Shown: one piece after another, positions 38,202-47,501 of the stretch
Layout: every line of letters starts with the position of its first letter
Position numbering within the stretch: the stretch's first letter is position 1
Source of the DNA: Rhodocyclales bacterium
GTDB taxonomy: Bacteria > Pseudomonadota > Gammaproteobacteria > Burkholderiales > Rhodocyclaceae
DNA length: 50,194 bases
Assembly (NCBI GenBank): GCA_016215645.1
Contig: JACRIX010000048.1
Span: 1-50,194 of the forward strand
Direction: 5' to 3'
The notes under the pieces: generated by a model
Seen by the model: only the letters and a program-made list of their open reading frames with translations
Database searches by the model: none
What the model was told of the DNA's origin: nothing
Program-made: the position numbers and the translations under genes

Positions 38202-39192
38202 CGGCGCCCTCCTCGGCTTCCGCTGGCGGCTTGCGCTGAAGTTTCGCCAACAGCCCGGCCAGACCTTGCGGCAGATACAAGGCCACCAGCATGATCAGGA
38301 TGCCCATCGCCAGTTGCCAGTGCTTGGCGGCGATGCCGAACCAGGCCTGATTGGACAGCACTTCCTGCAGCAGGACGAAGGCGAAAGCGCCGATCACCGC
38401 ACCATGCAGGGTGCCCATGCCACCAAGGATGACCATCATCAGCACGGCGCCGGACTGGTGCCAGGAAAGTATCTCGGGATTGACGAAACCGAACTGCACC
38501 GCCGCCAGGTAGCCGGCCAGCCCACCCAGGCCGCCGGCGAGGGCAAAGCTGGCGAGCTGGTAGCGGAATACCGGGAAGCCGAGGGCGCGCATGCGGTGCT
38601 CGTTGACTTTGATACCCATCAGCGCGCGACCGAAACTGGAACCCAGAATCCGCCGCAGCAAAAAGTAGCATGCCGCCGTGAAGAACAGCACCAGCCAGTA
38701 GAACTGGTCCAGCTTCTCCAGGTTGACCAGCACCGTCTCGCCGAGGTTCATGGTCGGCTTGGCGTAAATGTAGATGCCGTCGGAGCCGCCGCCGAGCTTG
38801 GTGTCATGGAAGACGAAATACAGCATCTGGGCAAAGGCCAGCGTCACCATGATGAAATAGATGCCGCGCGTGCGCAGCACCAGCAGGCCGGTAACCAGCG
38901 CAAAGGCAACGCAGAGGCCGATCGCGCCCGGCAGGGTCCACCACAGGCTGGCCGCCTCGTACTTCGGCCCCATCAAGGCCAACGCATAGCCGGCCAGGCC
39001 GAAGTAGGCAGCATGGCCGAAGCTGACGAGGCCGGTGTAGCCGACCAGCAGATCCAGGCTCATGGCGAAGATGGCCATGATCAGCACCTTGGTCACCAGT
39101 TGGGTGTAGAAGGTGCTCTCCAGCATCGGGAACAAGGCGAACAGGCCGACGACGACCCAGGGCAAGCAGCGGGAGAGCGTGCCCGTGTTCAT
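38194..39192 (-). CDS. livM: Branched-chain-type ABC transporter permease (LivM-like)
   Basis: 332 residues with about nine membrane helices. The family motif region FAMSLDLLVGYTGLVSFGHAAYFG is near residue 50. ATG 39192 shares one base with the stop of livH (TGATG). An ORF extension to 39225 would only add residues from the livH 3' end. It would form the translocation channel with LivH. Confidence 0.92.
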   Translation of the reverse strand: MNTGTLSRCLPWVVVGLFALFPMLESTFYTQLVTKVLIMAIFAMSLDLLVGYTGLVSFGHAAYFGLAGYALALMGPKYEAASLWWTLPGAIGLCVAFALVTGLLVLRTRGIYFIMVTLAFAQMLYFVFHDTKLGGGSDGIYIYAKPTMNLGETVLVNLEKLDQFYWLVLFFTAACYFLLRRILGSSFGRALMGIKVNEHRMRALGFPVFRYQLASFALAGGLGGLAGYLAAVQFGFVNPEILSWHQSGAVLMMVILGGMGTLHGAVIGAFAFVLLQEVLSNQAWFGIAAKHWQLAMGILIMLVALYLPQGLAGLLAKLQRKPPAEAEEGADV

Positions 39193-40058
39193 CACTTGCG
39201 CCCGAACAGGCCTTCCGGCCGCCACACCAGAATGATGGCCATCAGCACATAGACGATCATGCCGGCCACTTCGGGCACCAGCACCTGGCCGAAAGTCTCG
39301 GCCAGGCCGATCATCAACGAGGCCGCCATGGCGCCCTTGACCGAGCCGATGCCGCCGATGACGACGACGACGAAGCAGATGATCAGCACATGGCTGCCCA
39401 TGCCCGGCGTCACCGAGGACAGCGGCGCGTTGATCATGCCGGCGAAGGCCGCGAGGGCCACGCCCAGCGCGAACACCAGGGTGTAGATCAGCTTGATGTC
39501 GATGCCCAGCGACTGCACCATGTCGCGGTTGCTGGCGCCGGCGCGGATCATCATGCCCAGCCGCGTTTTCTGGATCAGCAGGTAGAGCGCAAGGGCCAGC
39601 AGCAGGCAGACGCCCGAGATCGCCAGGCGATACACCGGGTAGGAGAGGTTCTCGGTCAGCGGAATCGAGGCGCTGAGCAAGGCCGGCACCGCGACGCCGT
39701 GCACGTCATCGCCCCAGATGATCGAGCGCAGCTCCTCGAAGACCAGGATCAGGCCGTAGGTCAGCAGCACCTGATAGAGGTGGTCGCGGGTATAGAGCTG
39801 GCGGAACAGCAGGCGCTCGAGCCCCATGCCGAGGATCACGGTCAACGGGATGGCAAGCAGGATCGCCGTGGCGAGGTTGCCGGTCAAGCTGGCCAGCGAC
39901 CAGGCGAGATAGGCCCCGACCATGTAGAAGCTGCCGTGCGCCAGGTTGATGATGCCCATGATGCCGAACACCAGCGTCAGCCCGCTCGCCACGAGGAACA
40001 GCAACAGGCCGTATTGCAGGCCGTTGAGCAACTGGATCAGGATGAAAGCCAGGTCCAT
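39192..40058 (-). CDS. livH: Branched-chain-type ABC transporter permease (LivH-like)
   Basis: 288 residues, polytopic, with the family text LQYGLLLFLVASGLTLVFGIMGIINLAHG near the N-terminus. It is separated from the binding-protein gene by 128 bases that carry a strong hairpin, while the remaining transporter genes are contiguous. No strong ribosome site precedes ATG 40058. Confidence 0.92.
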   Translation of the reverse strand: MDLAFILIQLLNGLQYGLLLFLVASGLTLVFGIMGIINLAHGSFYMVGAYLAWSLASLTGNLATAILLAIPLTVILGMGLERLLFRQLYTRDHLYQVLLTYGLILVFEELRSIIWGDDVHGVAVPALLSASIPLTENLSYPVYRLAISGVCLLLALALYLLIQKTRLGMMIRAGASNRDMVQSLGIDIKLIYTLVFALGVALAAFAGMINAPLSSVTPGMGSHVLIICFVVVVIGGIGSVKGAMAASLMIGLAETFGQVLVPEVAGMIVYVLMAIILVWRPEGLFGRK

Positions 40059-40144
40059 GGTTCGGGTCGGGTTGGAAAGTCGGCGCTGGTACTACGGCGA
40101 TTCAGGCATCAATGACGAAGGTGCAAGGCGATGCGCGGACGAAA

Positions 40145-40172
40145 CAAGGGCGGTAGTCGCCTACCGCCCTTG
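40145..40172 (-). terminator. Strong hairpin between the binding-protein gene and livH
   Basis: Twelve-base arms CAAGGGCGGTAG (40145-40156) and CTACCGCCCTTG (40161-40172) pair perfectly around a 4-base loop. On the minus strand only a weak T-rich TTGTTTC follows. It fits a partial terminator or mRNA 3' stabiliser that keeps the binding protein more abundant than the permeases. Confidence 0.65.
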
Positions 40173-40186
40173 GTGTCACGCCCGGA

Positions 40187-41395
40187 TCAGGCCTTGCAGC
40201 CGCGCGCCGGATCGGCCAGGGCCTTCCAGGCCACGCCCATGGTCTTGTTCTCCTTGCCGACCACCTTGCGCAGGTACATGTCCTGCACCGGGTTGTGCGC
40301 CTTGGAGAGGGTCCACACGCCACGCGGGCTGTCGATCTTGGCGGCTTCCATGCCCTTGATCACGCCGGCCTTGTCGGCGACGTTGCCCTTGACGGCGTCG
40401 AGGCCCGCCGCCAGCAACTGGCCGGCGTCATAGCCCTGCACCGCATACACGTCGGGCTGCAGCTTAAAGGTCTTGGCATAGGCCAGGCGGAAGGCCTTGT
40501 CCTTCTTGGTGTCGAGACCATCAGCATAATGCAGCGTGGTCTCCACGCCCTCGCCGGCGTCGCCCACGGCTTCGAGCACGCCGTCGGTGAGGAAGCCCGA
40601 GCCATACAGCGGGATCTTGCCCTTGAGGCCGGCCGCCTGGTAGTCCTTGAGGAATTTGGCGGCACCGCCGCCGGCGAAGAAGGCGACCACGGCGTCCGGC
40701 TTGATGCTGGCGATTTCGGTCAGCAGCGCCTGAAACTCGACCTGCGGGAAGGGCGTGTACAGCTCCTTGACCAGCTTGCCGCCTTCCTTTTCAAAGCCTT
40801 CCTTGAAGCCTTCCATCATCTCTTCGCCCGCAGCGTACTTCCAGGTGATGAAAACGGCGGTCTTGTGGCCCTTGGCCTTGAGCACCTTGCCCAGGGCATG
40901 CGTGGTCTGCCAGTTGGAGAAGGAGGTACGGAAGAAGTTGGGCGCGCACATCGCGCCCGTCATGGCCCCGGCGCCACCGTTGGGGTTGATCCACAGGGTG
41001 CCGGATTCCTTGAGCACCTTGGCCATGCCCATCACCACGCCGGAATGCACGGTGCCGATGACCACATCGACCTTGTCGCGCTGCACCAGCTTGTTGACGT
41101 TCTCCGGCGCCTTGGCCGGGTTGGATTCGTCATCCACCGTGACGAACTCGATCTCGCGCCCGGCGAGCTTGCCGCCGCGTTCGTCGATCGCCAGCTTGAA
41201 GCCGTTGGTGATGGCGACGCCGAGCTGGGCGAAGGTGCCGGTGTAGGGCAGCATCAGGCCAATCTTGAGCTTGCCCTGCTGCGCCAGCGCAGCGGTCGAG
41301 GGCAGCATCGTGCCAACAGCGGTGGCACCCGCGATGGCTGCCGTTCCCTTGAGGAACCCGCGGCGGGCAATAACATCCTTGTCGTTCTGGCTCAT
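40187..41395 (-). CDS. Branched-chain-type ABC transporter substrate-binding protein (LivK-like), Tat-exported
   Basis: 402 residues. The signal ARRGFLKGTAAIAGATAVGT with cleavage near ALA-QQ is Tat-like. The mature part is a type I periplasmic binding protein (LKIGLMLPYTGTFAQLG, then GTVHSGVVMGMAKVLKESG). Proteins of this group bind amino acids or aromatic acids; the neighbouring benzoate-CoA ligase argues for benzoate or a relative. ATG 41395 follows GGAGGAG, so the longer frame to 41485 is not used. Confidence 0.9.
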   Translation of the reverse strand: MSQNDKDVIARRGFLKGTAAIAGATAVGTMLPSTAALAQQGKLKIGLMLPYTGTFAQLGVAITNGFKLAIDERGGKLAGREIEFVTVDDESNPAKAPENVNKLVQRDKVDVVIGTVHSGVVMGMAKVLKESGTLWINPNGGAGAMTGAMCAPNFFRTSFSNWQTTHALGKVLKAKGHKTAVFITWKYAAGEEMMEGFKEGFEKEGGKLVKELYTPFPQVEFQALLTEIASIKPDAVVAFFAGGGAAKFLKDYQAAGLKGKIPLYGSGFLTDGVLEAVGDAGEGVETTLHYADGLDTKKDKAFRLAYAKTFKLQPDVYAVQGYDAGQLLAAGLDAVKGNVADKAGVIKGMEAAKIDSPRGVWTLSKAHNPVQDMYLRKVVGKENKTMGVAWKALADPARGCKA

Positions 41396-41588
41396 AGTTT
41401 CTCCTCCATGGTTTATGTGTGCGGCCTGAACCGGCCATTCCGAAACGCGCCTGACTATAGCAGCATCTGAATACCGCTGCGTCACGCCGGGCGCGGGGGA
41501 AACGGGGCTTTATTGGGTACTTTTCCGGTCGTCGGACCAGTATAGGAAGCAAACATCAAATCGATGTCATGGGATTGTCAAATCTTCG

Positions 41589-42926
41589 TCAAATCAGCGC
41601 CAATTTCACCCGCGTTCCACCCACCTCGCGCGGCTCGACCGAGATAGTCCACCCGGCCTGTTCGCAGATGCGTTTGACGATGGCCAGGCCGAGACCGAAG
41701 CCGTCGCCACCGCGCGCGTCGCCGCGATGGAAGCGGCGGAACAGTTCCGGGATGCGATCGGGCTGTACCCCCGGCCCGGTATCGCTGATCTCGACGACGC
41801 CCCCCTCGCTGCGCAAGCTCACCGAACCACGCTCGGTATAGCTCACGGCATTGGCCAGCAGGTTCGACAGCACCACGTGCAGCGCCCGCCGTGGCGCGCG
41901 CAACAGCACCGGCTCGCTTTGCTCCACCACCAGGGAGAGTCCCTTGGCCTCGGCACGGTCGCGAACGCTTTCCACCGCCTCGGCGATGCACTCGCGCAAG
42001 TCCACCTCGCCACTGATGCCATCGGCTTCTTCGCGCGCCATCAAAAGAAACGCATTGACCAGTTCCGCGAGCCGCGTGGTGGCGGCGGAAATCTTGAGCA
42101 CACGGCTGCGCGCCTTGGCCGACAGATCGGTTTCGTCGAGCATCAGCTCGCAGGTGGTCAGGATCGCGGTCAGGGGCGTGCGCAATTCGTGGCTGACATC
42201 GGCCGTGAAGGCGCGCTCGCGTTCGAGCAGGCGCACCGTGCGTTCGTGGTAGCCGTCGAAGGCCGCGGCCAGTTCGGCCACTTCGCGCTCCGGGTAATGG
42301 CGCTCCAGCGGTTCGCCGGCGTGCTTGCCGTCGAGCTGGCGCACGCGATGCGCGAGATCGACGATCTGGTGCGTCAGGCGACCGGACAGCCAGAGCCCGA
42401 CCAGTACCGTGACCAGCACGGTGATCGCGGCGCTGAGCGCCAGGGCACGCGTGAAATGCCGCCCGCGCTCTTCGTGCAGCGACACGGAATAGGCGACCAC
42501 AAAGGCGATGCTGCCGATTTCGCGGACCTCGACGCGATAGCGGTCGGCCCCCTGCCCGACGTCGTGGAACCCAGGGTCCAGGCCCCGCAGCTCGGCCGGC
42601 AGCTCGGCGCGCTCGGCGTCGTCGCGCGCGACGAAACCCTGTACCAGCCAGCTGGCGCGGAACCACTTGCGCAGCGACAGCGCCTCGGTGTCCGGGCGCA
42701 CCTGGTAGCGCTGCAGCGCGCGATAGGGCGGCCCGTCGAGGCGGCCGAGACGCTCGTACTGTTCGAGCAGGCCTTCCATCTCGTCGGAAACGATCTGGTC
42801 GATGAGCTGGGATTCCTGCTGGCGGTTGAGCTGGTGAATCGCAATCGCATGTATCAGCACCAGCACGACGCCGGCCAGCGCGAAGGTCGACGCAAACTTG
42901 AGGCGAAGGCTATGCCTGACGGCCAT
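41589..42926 (-). CDS. OmpR-class sensor histidine kinase
   Basis: 445 residues. Two membrane helices (about 12-33 and 165-185) enclose a periplasmic sensor of about 130 residues. HAMP and HisKA with TADVSHELRTPLTAIL follow, then the HATPase with ISDTGPGV and GFGLGLAIVKR. ATG 42926 lies 17 bases inside the end of the response regulator gene, so the two are co-translated. It follows benzoate-CoA ligase and precedes the importer genes. The signal is unknown. Confidence 0.92.
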   Translation of the reverse strand: MAVRHSLRLKFASTFALAGVVLVLIHAIAIHQLNRQQESQLIDQIVSDEMEGLLEQYERLGRLDGPPYRALQRYQVRPDTEALSLRKWFRASWLVQGFVARDDAERAELPAELRGLDPGFHDVGQGADRYRVEVREIGSIAFVVAYSVSLHEERGRHFTRALALSAAITVLVTVLVGLWLSGRLTHQIVDLAHRVRQLDGKHAGEPLERHYPEREVAELAAAFDGYHERTVRLLERERAFTADVSHELRTPLTAILTTCELMLDETDLSAKARSRVLKISAATTRLAELVNAFLLMAREEADGISGEVDLRECIAEAVESVRDRAEAKGLSLVVEQSEPVLLRAPRRALHVVLSNLLANAVSYTERGSVSLRSEGGVVEISDTGPGVQPDRIPELFRRFHRGDARGGDGFGLGLAIVKRICEQAGWTISVEPREVGGTRVKLALI

Positions 42927-43599
42927 CGCTGACGGCGAACCGGTACCCCACGCCATGCACGGTCTCGATCGGCGCATGGCCCTGCGCATCGGTCAGGGCG
43001 CGGCGCAGCAGGTGCATGTGGCTGCGCAGCGAATCGCTTTGCGGATGTTCCTCGCCCCACAGTTCACGTTCCAGTTCGGAACGGGTGAATACGCGATGCG
43101 GAGCGGAGATCAGCATTTCCAGCAGGCGCAGGCACTTGCGCGACAGGTGCACGGTCTTGCCTTCCACCGTCACCGAAAATTCGGCCGGATCGTATTCGAT
43201 GGCTTCGTAGCACAGACGTCGATCCACCACGCGGCCACGCCTGCGCGCCGCCAGTGCGTTCAGGCGCGCCTCGACTTCACGCAGGGCGAAGGGTTTGACC
43301 AGGTAGTCGTCGGCTCCGCTGTCGAAGGCAGCCAGTTTGTCGTCGAGCATATCGCGCGCCGTGAGGATCAGGATCGGCACGTCCTGCCTGGCCTCGCGCC
43401 GCAGCTTGCTGCACAGGCACAGCCCATCGACCCCCGGCAGGCCGAGGTCGAGCACGATGGCATCGAAATCCCCGGAAACCGCCAGGTGCATGCCGGTAAC
43501 GCCATCGCGCGCCAGATCCACGACATTGCCGCGCCCCTCGAGGAATTCATAGAGGTTGGTGGCGATATCGAGATCGTCCTCGATGATCAGGACACGCAT
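42910..43599 (-). CDS. OmpR-family response regulator
   Basis: 229 residues. The receiver has the acidic pair in IIEDDLD, the phospho-Asp in VLDLGLPG and the Lys in LVKPF. The C-terminal winged helix has RVFTRSELERELWG and VHGVGYRF. ATG 43599 is 14 bases after the stop of the ligase gene, so this regulator is in the same transcript as benzoate activation. Expected to work with the kinase that overlaps it. Confidence 0.93.
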   Translation of the reverse strand: MRVLIIEDDLDIATNLYEFLEGRGNVVDLARDGVTGMHLAVSGDFDAIVLDLGLPGVDGLCLCSKLRREARQDVPILILTARDMLDDKLAAFDSGADDYLVKPFALREVEARLNALAARRRGRVVDRRLCYEAIEYDPAEFSVTVEGKTVHLSRKCLRLLEMLISAPHRVFTRSELERELWGEEHPQSDSLRSHMHLLRRALTDAQGHAPIETVHGVGYRFAVSDGRQA

Positions 43600-43613
43600 G
43601 GCCGCTGGCCCGA

Positions 43614-45194
43614 TTAACGCAGCTTGAAGCGCTGGATCTTTCCGGTGGCGGTCTTGGGCAGTTCGGCAACGAACTCGACCCAGCGCGGGTATTTGTAAGG
43701 TGCCAGCTTTTCCTTGACGTGGATCTTGAGTGCCTCGCTCAATTGGTCCGTCACTTCGACGCCGGGTTTCAGCACGACATAGGCCTTGGGCTTGATCAGT
43801 TCGTCGGTATCGGCATGCGCCACCACGGCGGCTTCGAGGATGTCCGGATGGGTCATCAGGGCCGCCTCGACCTCGAAGGGCGAGACATAGATGCCCGAGA
43901 CCTTCAGCATATCGTCGGAACGGCCGCAATACTGGAAATAGCCGTCAGCGGTCTCGATGTATTTGTCGCCGCTGCGGGTCCAGTCGCCCATGAAGGTGTG
44001 GCGCGATTTCTCGCGGTTGTTCCAGTACAGCGCGGCAGCGCTCGGGCCCTTGATCTGCAGTTCGCCGATATCCCCCTGGGACACCACATTGCCATCCTCG
44101 CCAATCAGACGCACTTCATAGCCCGGAACCGGCTTGCCGGTCGTACCGTAGCGCACTTCGCCGGCACGGTTGGAAAGGAAGATGTGCAGCATTTCGGTGG
44201 AACCGATGCCGTCGAGAATTTCGACGCCGAGCGTTTCCGTCCAGCGCTTGCCGATGTCCGCCGGCAGCGCCTCGCCCGCCGAGGTGCAGACCCGCAGCGG
44301 GGCGATCTCGCCACGCTTGAGCATGTCGGGGCTGGCGAGCAGTGCCGCATAGAGCGTCGGCACCCCGTAGAAGATGGTCGGCTGGTGTTGGCGCAGACGC
44401 TGAAACACCGCCTGCGGCGTCGGCCGCTCGCCCATCAGCACCGCCGTCGCGCCCACCGCCATGGGGAAGGTCAGGCCATTGCCCAGGCCATAGGCGAAGA
44501 ACAGCTTGGCCGCGGAAAACACCAGGTCGTTCTCGCGGATGCCAAGGATCGCGCGACCATACAGTTCGGCGGTCTGTATCAGGTGCGAATGCAGATGCAC
44601 GGTACCTTTGGGCGTACCCGTGGAACCGGAGGAATACAGCCAGAAGCAGAAATCGTCACAGGTGGTCGCCGCCGGCTCGAAACTGGCGCCAGAGGTTTGC
44701 ATCAGTTCGCCGAGCAGTAAATTGCCCTTCGCATCCTTGCCCGAGACGATGATGTTCTTGAGTGTCTTGTGCTTGCCGACGATGTTGGCAAACGCCGGCC
44801 ACAGGGCCTCGGAGACCACCAGCGTCCTGGCGCGCGAATCACCCAGCATGAAATCGTAGTCGGCTGCCGTGAGCAGGGTATTCGCGGCAATCGGAACGAT
44901 GCCGGCCTGGATGCAGCCGAGAAAGGCCGTCGGGAAATCGATGGTATCGAGCAGGCAAAGCATCACACGCTCTTCCTGCTGCATGCCCAGCCCGGCAAGC
45001 ACATTGCCGAAGCGATTGACGCGCTCGGCAAGCTCGCCATAGGTATAGCTGCCCTGGTCGTCGATGAAGGCCGCCTTGTTGCCGCGCCCGGCCTGCAGGT
45101 TGCGCTGGATCAGATCCCAGGCGGCGTTGTACTGGCGGGGAATGCGCACCCGTGGGGGTGATACGCCGTGGTCGGCGGTACTCAGTTCTGGCAT
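43614..45194 (-). CDS. bzdA: Benzoate-CoA ligase
   Basis: 526 residues of the ANL family, typical length for BclA/BzdA. P-loop-like LYSSGSTGTPKGTVH, then KLFFAYGLGNGLTFP in the benzoate-binding region, and the catalytic lysine in PKTATGKIQRFKLR at the very end. It makes benzoyl-CoA from benzoate, ATP and CoA. ATG 45194 has GGAGGAGG upstream. In Azoarcus the bzd operon ends Y-Z-A; here the same genes occur in the same direction but gcdH and a caspase-like gene lie between Z and A. Confidence 0.9.
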   Translation of the reverse strand: MPELSTADHGVSPPRVRIPRQYNAAWDLIQRNLQAGRGNKAAFIDDQGSYTYGELAERVNRFGNVLAGLGMQQEERVMLCLLDTIDFPTAFLGCIQAGIVPIAANTLLTAADYDFMLGDSRARTLVVSEALWPAFANIVGKHKTLKNIIVSGKDAKGNLLLGELMQTSGASFEPAATTCDDFCFWLYSSGSTGTPKGTVHLHSHLIQTAELYGRAILGIRENDLVFSAAKLFFAYGLGNGLTFPMAVGATAVLMGERPTPQAVFQRLRQHQPTIFYGVPTLYAALLASPDMLKRGEIAPLRVCTSAGEALPADIGKRWTETLGVEILDGIGSTEMLHIFLSNRAGEVRYGTTGKPVPGYEVRLIGEDGNVVSQGDIGELQIKGPSAAALYWNNREKSRHTFMGDWTRSGDKYIETADGYFQYCGRSDDMLKVSGIYVSPFEVEAALMTHPDILEAAVVAHADTDELIKPKAYVVLKPGVEVTDQLSEALKIHVKEKLAPYKYPRWVEFVAELPKTATGKIQRFKLR

Positions 45195-45234
45195 GGCTGT
45201 TTCCTCCTCCGCTGTCTAGCGAATAGTGTGTTGA

Positions 45235-45250
45235 CCGGCCCGCGGGCCGG
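45235..45250. other. 16-bp perfect palindrome upstream of bzdA
   Basis: CCGGCCCGCGGGCCGG lies between the end of the caspase-like gene and bzdA, about 40 bases before the ligase ATG. It may be the stem of a terminator for the upstream gene (no T-run) or an operator. Confidence 0.45.
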
Positions 45251-45296
45251 CGTCCGGATCCAATTCATTGCTCTTTTGCAGGGGTTGCGAAAGGAC

Positions 45297-47255
45297 TCAC
45301 CGTACCACCCTGAAGCCAAGATTTTCGTGGCGTTCGTCCCTGGTATCGCGATCCCGGTAGGCCGCGCGAACGGAAGCCGGCTTGCTGTTCCACGCCCCAC
45401 CCCGAAACACCCTTACCTCGCAGGTCCCCGTGGAGCGCGGCACTGCGGTATTGGGAGCGCCGGCATAGCCCTGGTTCCAGCAGTCCTCGACCCACTCCCA
45501 GACATTGCCCAGCATGTCGTGCAAGCCGTAGGCGTTGGGCGCATAGCGTCCGACCGGCGCAGTATGGGTGTAGCCATCGGCGCAGGGAAACGACGGCATG
45601 CCCCGCGCTATCGACTTGAAGGCAGTGTCGGCAACGCTGGCATATTTGCATGCGGCGGCGGCGGAGCTATCCGCCCAGTAGCGGCTGCCGGTCGTCCCAC
45701 CCCTGGCCGCGTATTCCCATTCCGCTTCGCTGGGCAGCCGATACGGCTTGCCGGTCTTCGTCGATAGCCATGTCGCATAGGCCTGCGCATCATCCCAGCT
45801 GACGCAGACAACCGGCTCGTTGTCCTGTTGGGAAAATCCCGGACTTTGCCAGTTCGCCCTGGGGTTGCTGAGGAAACGTCCGCCCCGGGTCGAATTGCAG
45901 CCCGGTGGATGGGAACGGCCGGTATCTCTCGCAAAGGCGGCGTACTGACTGCGGGTAACTTCGAATTTGCCCATCGCGAACGACGCGGCCACCTGAACCG
46001 GGTGCGCGGGTTGTTCGTCCGCTTCCGCCAGCACGTCGTTCAGACTGCTTCCCATCACAAAGCTTCCCGCCGGCAGTGTCACCATTTGAGGGCATTCCGG
46101 ACAGTCACGGAATTCCTTGCCTGGCCCGGGCGAGTCATCTGCGCCAGCCCGCGCACCGGAAACGCCGGCGGGCGGCATCAAGGGCGCCAGGTCCACCCTT
46201 GGCGTCACCACGGCGGCGGGTTGCATCACGACTCGATTGTCCTGGGTTTCCCGTAGCGCAACGTCGACGGGAGCGCCCGCGCCATATTTCAGCGTCATCC
46301 AGCGCGCATACGCGGCACGCGGACCGGAGGGGAACCTTTCGAGATAGGCTTTGAAGTCGGCAAGGTTCCGGCCATCCTTGATTTTTTCCCAATAGGCCCG
46401 CTCTTCGCGCGGATCGTATTTGACGATGGCGGCGGCCTGCTCGTGCTCGGGGTTCGGCGCAAGTTTGAGGACCGGGGTGCGTTCGGCAATGCTGTCCTGC
46501 ACCGGATCAAAATGGAAATGACCGACGATCGAACTGGAGATCCACGGCACCTGATCGCCGGACGTCTCCTGAACCACGGCACTGCGCACCCGACCGAATA
46601 CCTTGTCGATGTCGCTGTCGCCGCCGGCCAGCGATTGCAGCAAATACTTGGTGTACAGACCGTTCCGTCCTTCGCCGTCGGCCGCGGTTGAACCTGGCGA
46701 GGTGGCATAGGCGATGAAGGTTCCCCGTTCCGCCTTGCCGACGCTCATCACGCCCAGCCCGCGGGAAACGGAGCGGCGAGCCTGCTGGAAAGGGTTGTTG
46801 CGACAGGCGTCAAGTATCACGATATTCACGCGATTTCCTGCCTCCGCCATGCGCGACAGCACGTACTCCGCGCTCACCGACTTGAACGAAATATCGGCCT
46901 CGCTATCGAAGCCAAGATCGGTCGGCAGCAGATAGTTCTGATCCTTGAGCTGAATGCCGTGTCCGGCAAAGAAGAACAGGCCGACGCCTCCCTTCTTCAG
47001 GTGGCTGGCGAAGATTTCCACTGCCTCCTTCAGACCTCGCTCGCTGACGTTCTCGCGCACCAGAACCGTGAAACCTTTCTGTTCCAGGGCATACGCGAGG
47101 TCAGCGGCATCGTTTGCGGGGTTGGCCAATGGCGCCGCCTTATAGCTGGAATTTCCGATGATCAATGCCACGCGTGTCTCGTCCGGCTTTGCCATCACAC
47201 GTGGCGACAACAGCAAACAGAGGCCTGCCACCAGGCATGGCAGCAGGCTGCTCAT
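45297..47255 (-). CDS. Secreted caspase-like (C14) protein fused to an FGE/SUMF1-like domain
   Basis: 652 residues. A signal peptide (MSSLLPCLVAGLCLLLSPRVMA) leads a caspase-like domain with the catalytic pair H99 (FFFAGHGIQ) and C151 (VILDACRNNPF). After a linker comes a formylglycine-enzyme-like fold from about 355 (MVTLPAGSFVMGSS, then EVTRSQYAAFA and LPSEAEWEYAARGG, to the end). The Cys pair of true FGE enzymes is absent from the VFRGGAWNSKP region, so this part is likely a binding domain. I chose ATG 47255; a GTG at 47291 is an alternative. Its base composition is lower in GC than its neighbours, and it interrupts the bzd order. It may be acquired. Function unknown. Confidence 0.85.
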   Translation of the reverse strand: MSSLLPCLVAGLCLLLSPRVMAKPDETRVALIIGNSSYKAAPLANPANDAADLAYALEQKGFTVLVRENVSERGLKEAVEIFASHLKKGGVGLFFFAGHGIQLKDQNYLLPTDLGFDSEADISFKSVSAEYVLSRMAEAGNRVNIVILDACRNNPFQQARRSVSRGLGVMSVGKAERGTFIAYATSPGSTAADGEGRNGLYTKYLLQSLAGGDSDIDKVFGRVRSAVVQETSGDQVPWISSSIVGHFHFDPVQDSIAERTPVLKLAPNPEHEQAAAIVKYDPREERAYWEKIKDGRNLADFKAYLERFPSGPRAAYARWMTLKYGAGAPVDVALRETQDNRVVMQPAAVVTPRVDLAPLMPPAGVSGARAGADDSPGPGKEFRDCPECPQMVTLPAGSFVMGSSLNDVLAEADEQPAHPVQVAASFAMGKFEVTRSQYAAFARDTGRSHPPGCNSTRGGRFLSNPRANWQSPGFSQQDNEPVVCVSWDDAQAYATWLSTKTGKPYRLPSEAEWEYAARGGTTGSRYWADSSAAAACKYASVADTAFKSIARGMPSFPCADGYTHTAPVGRYAPNAYGLHDMLGNVWEWVEDCWNQGYAGAPNTAVPRSTGTCEVRVFRGGAWNSKPASVRAAYRDRDTRDERHENLGFRVVR

Positions 47256-47501
47256 GCCGGCATTCCGAGAAAACACGAAATCGAATATCACAGCTGTATG
47301 GCCGAAACCCGCGCCGTCCCCGTCAATGACTCATCGGAAAAAGACTACACATTTCCCGTAGTGAAATCTACAAAACGATGCGAGATTCGGCCCGCGCTGT
47401 TGAAATATCTCGAACTGCTAAAGATATGGATAGTCGATAGCTGAATAAAGTCTCGGCGAAATCTCCCTGTGCGGCGAATCAGTACCCTCGGCAACAGCCG
47501 C

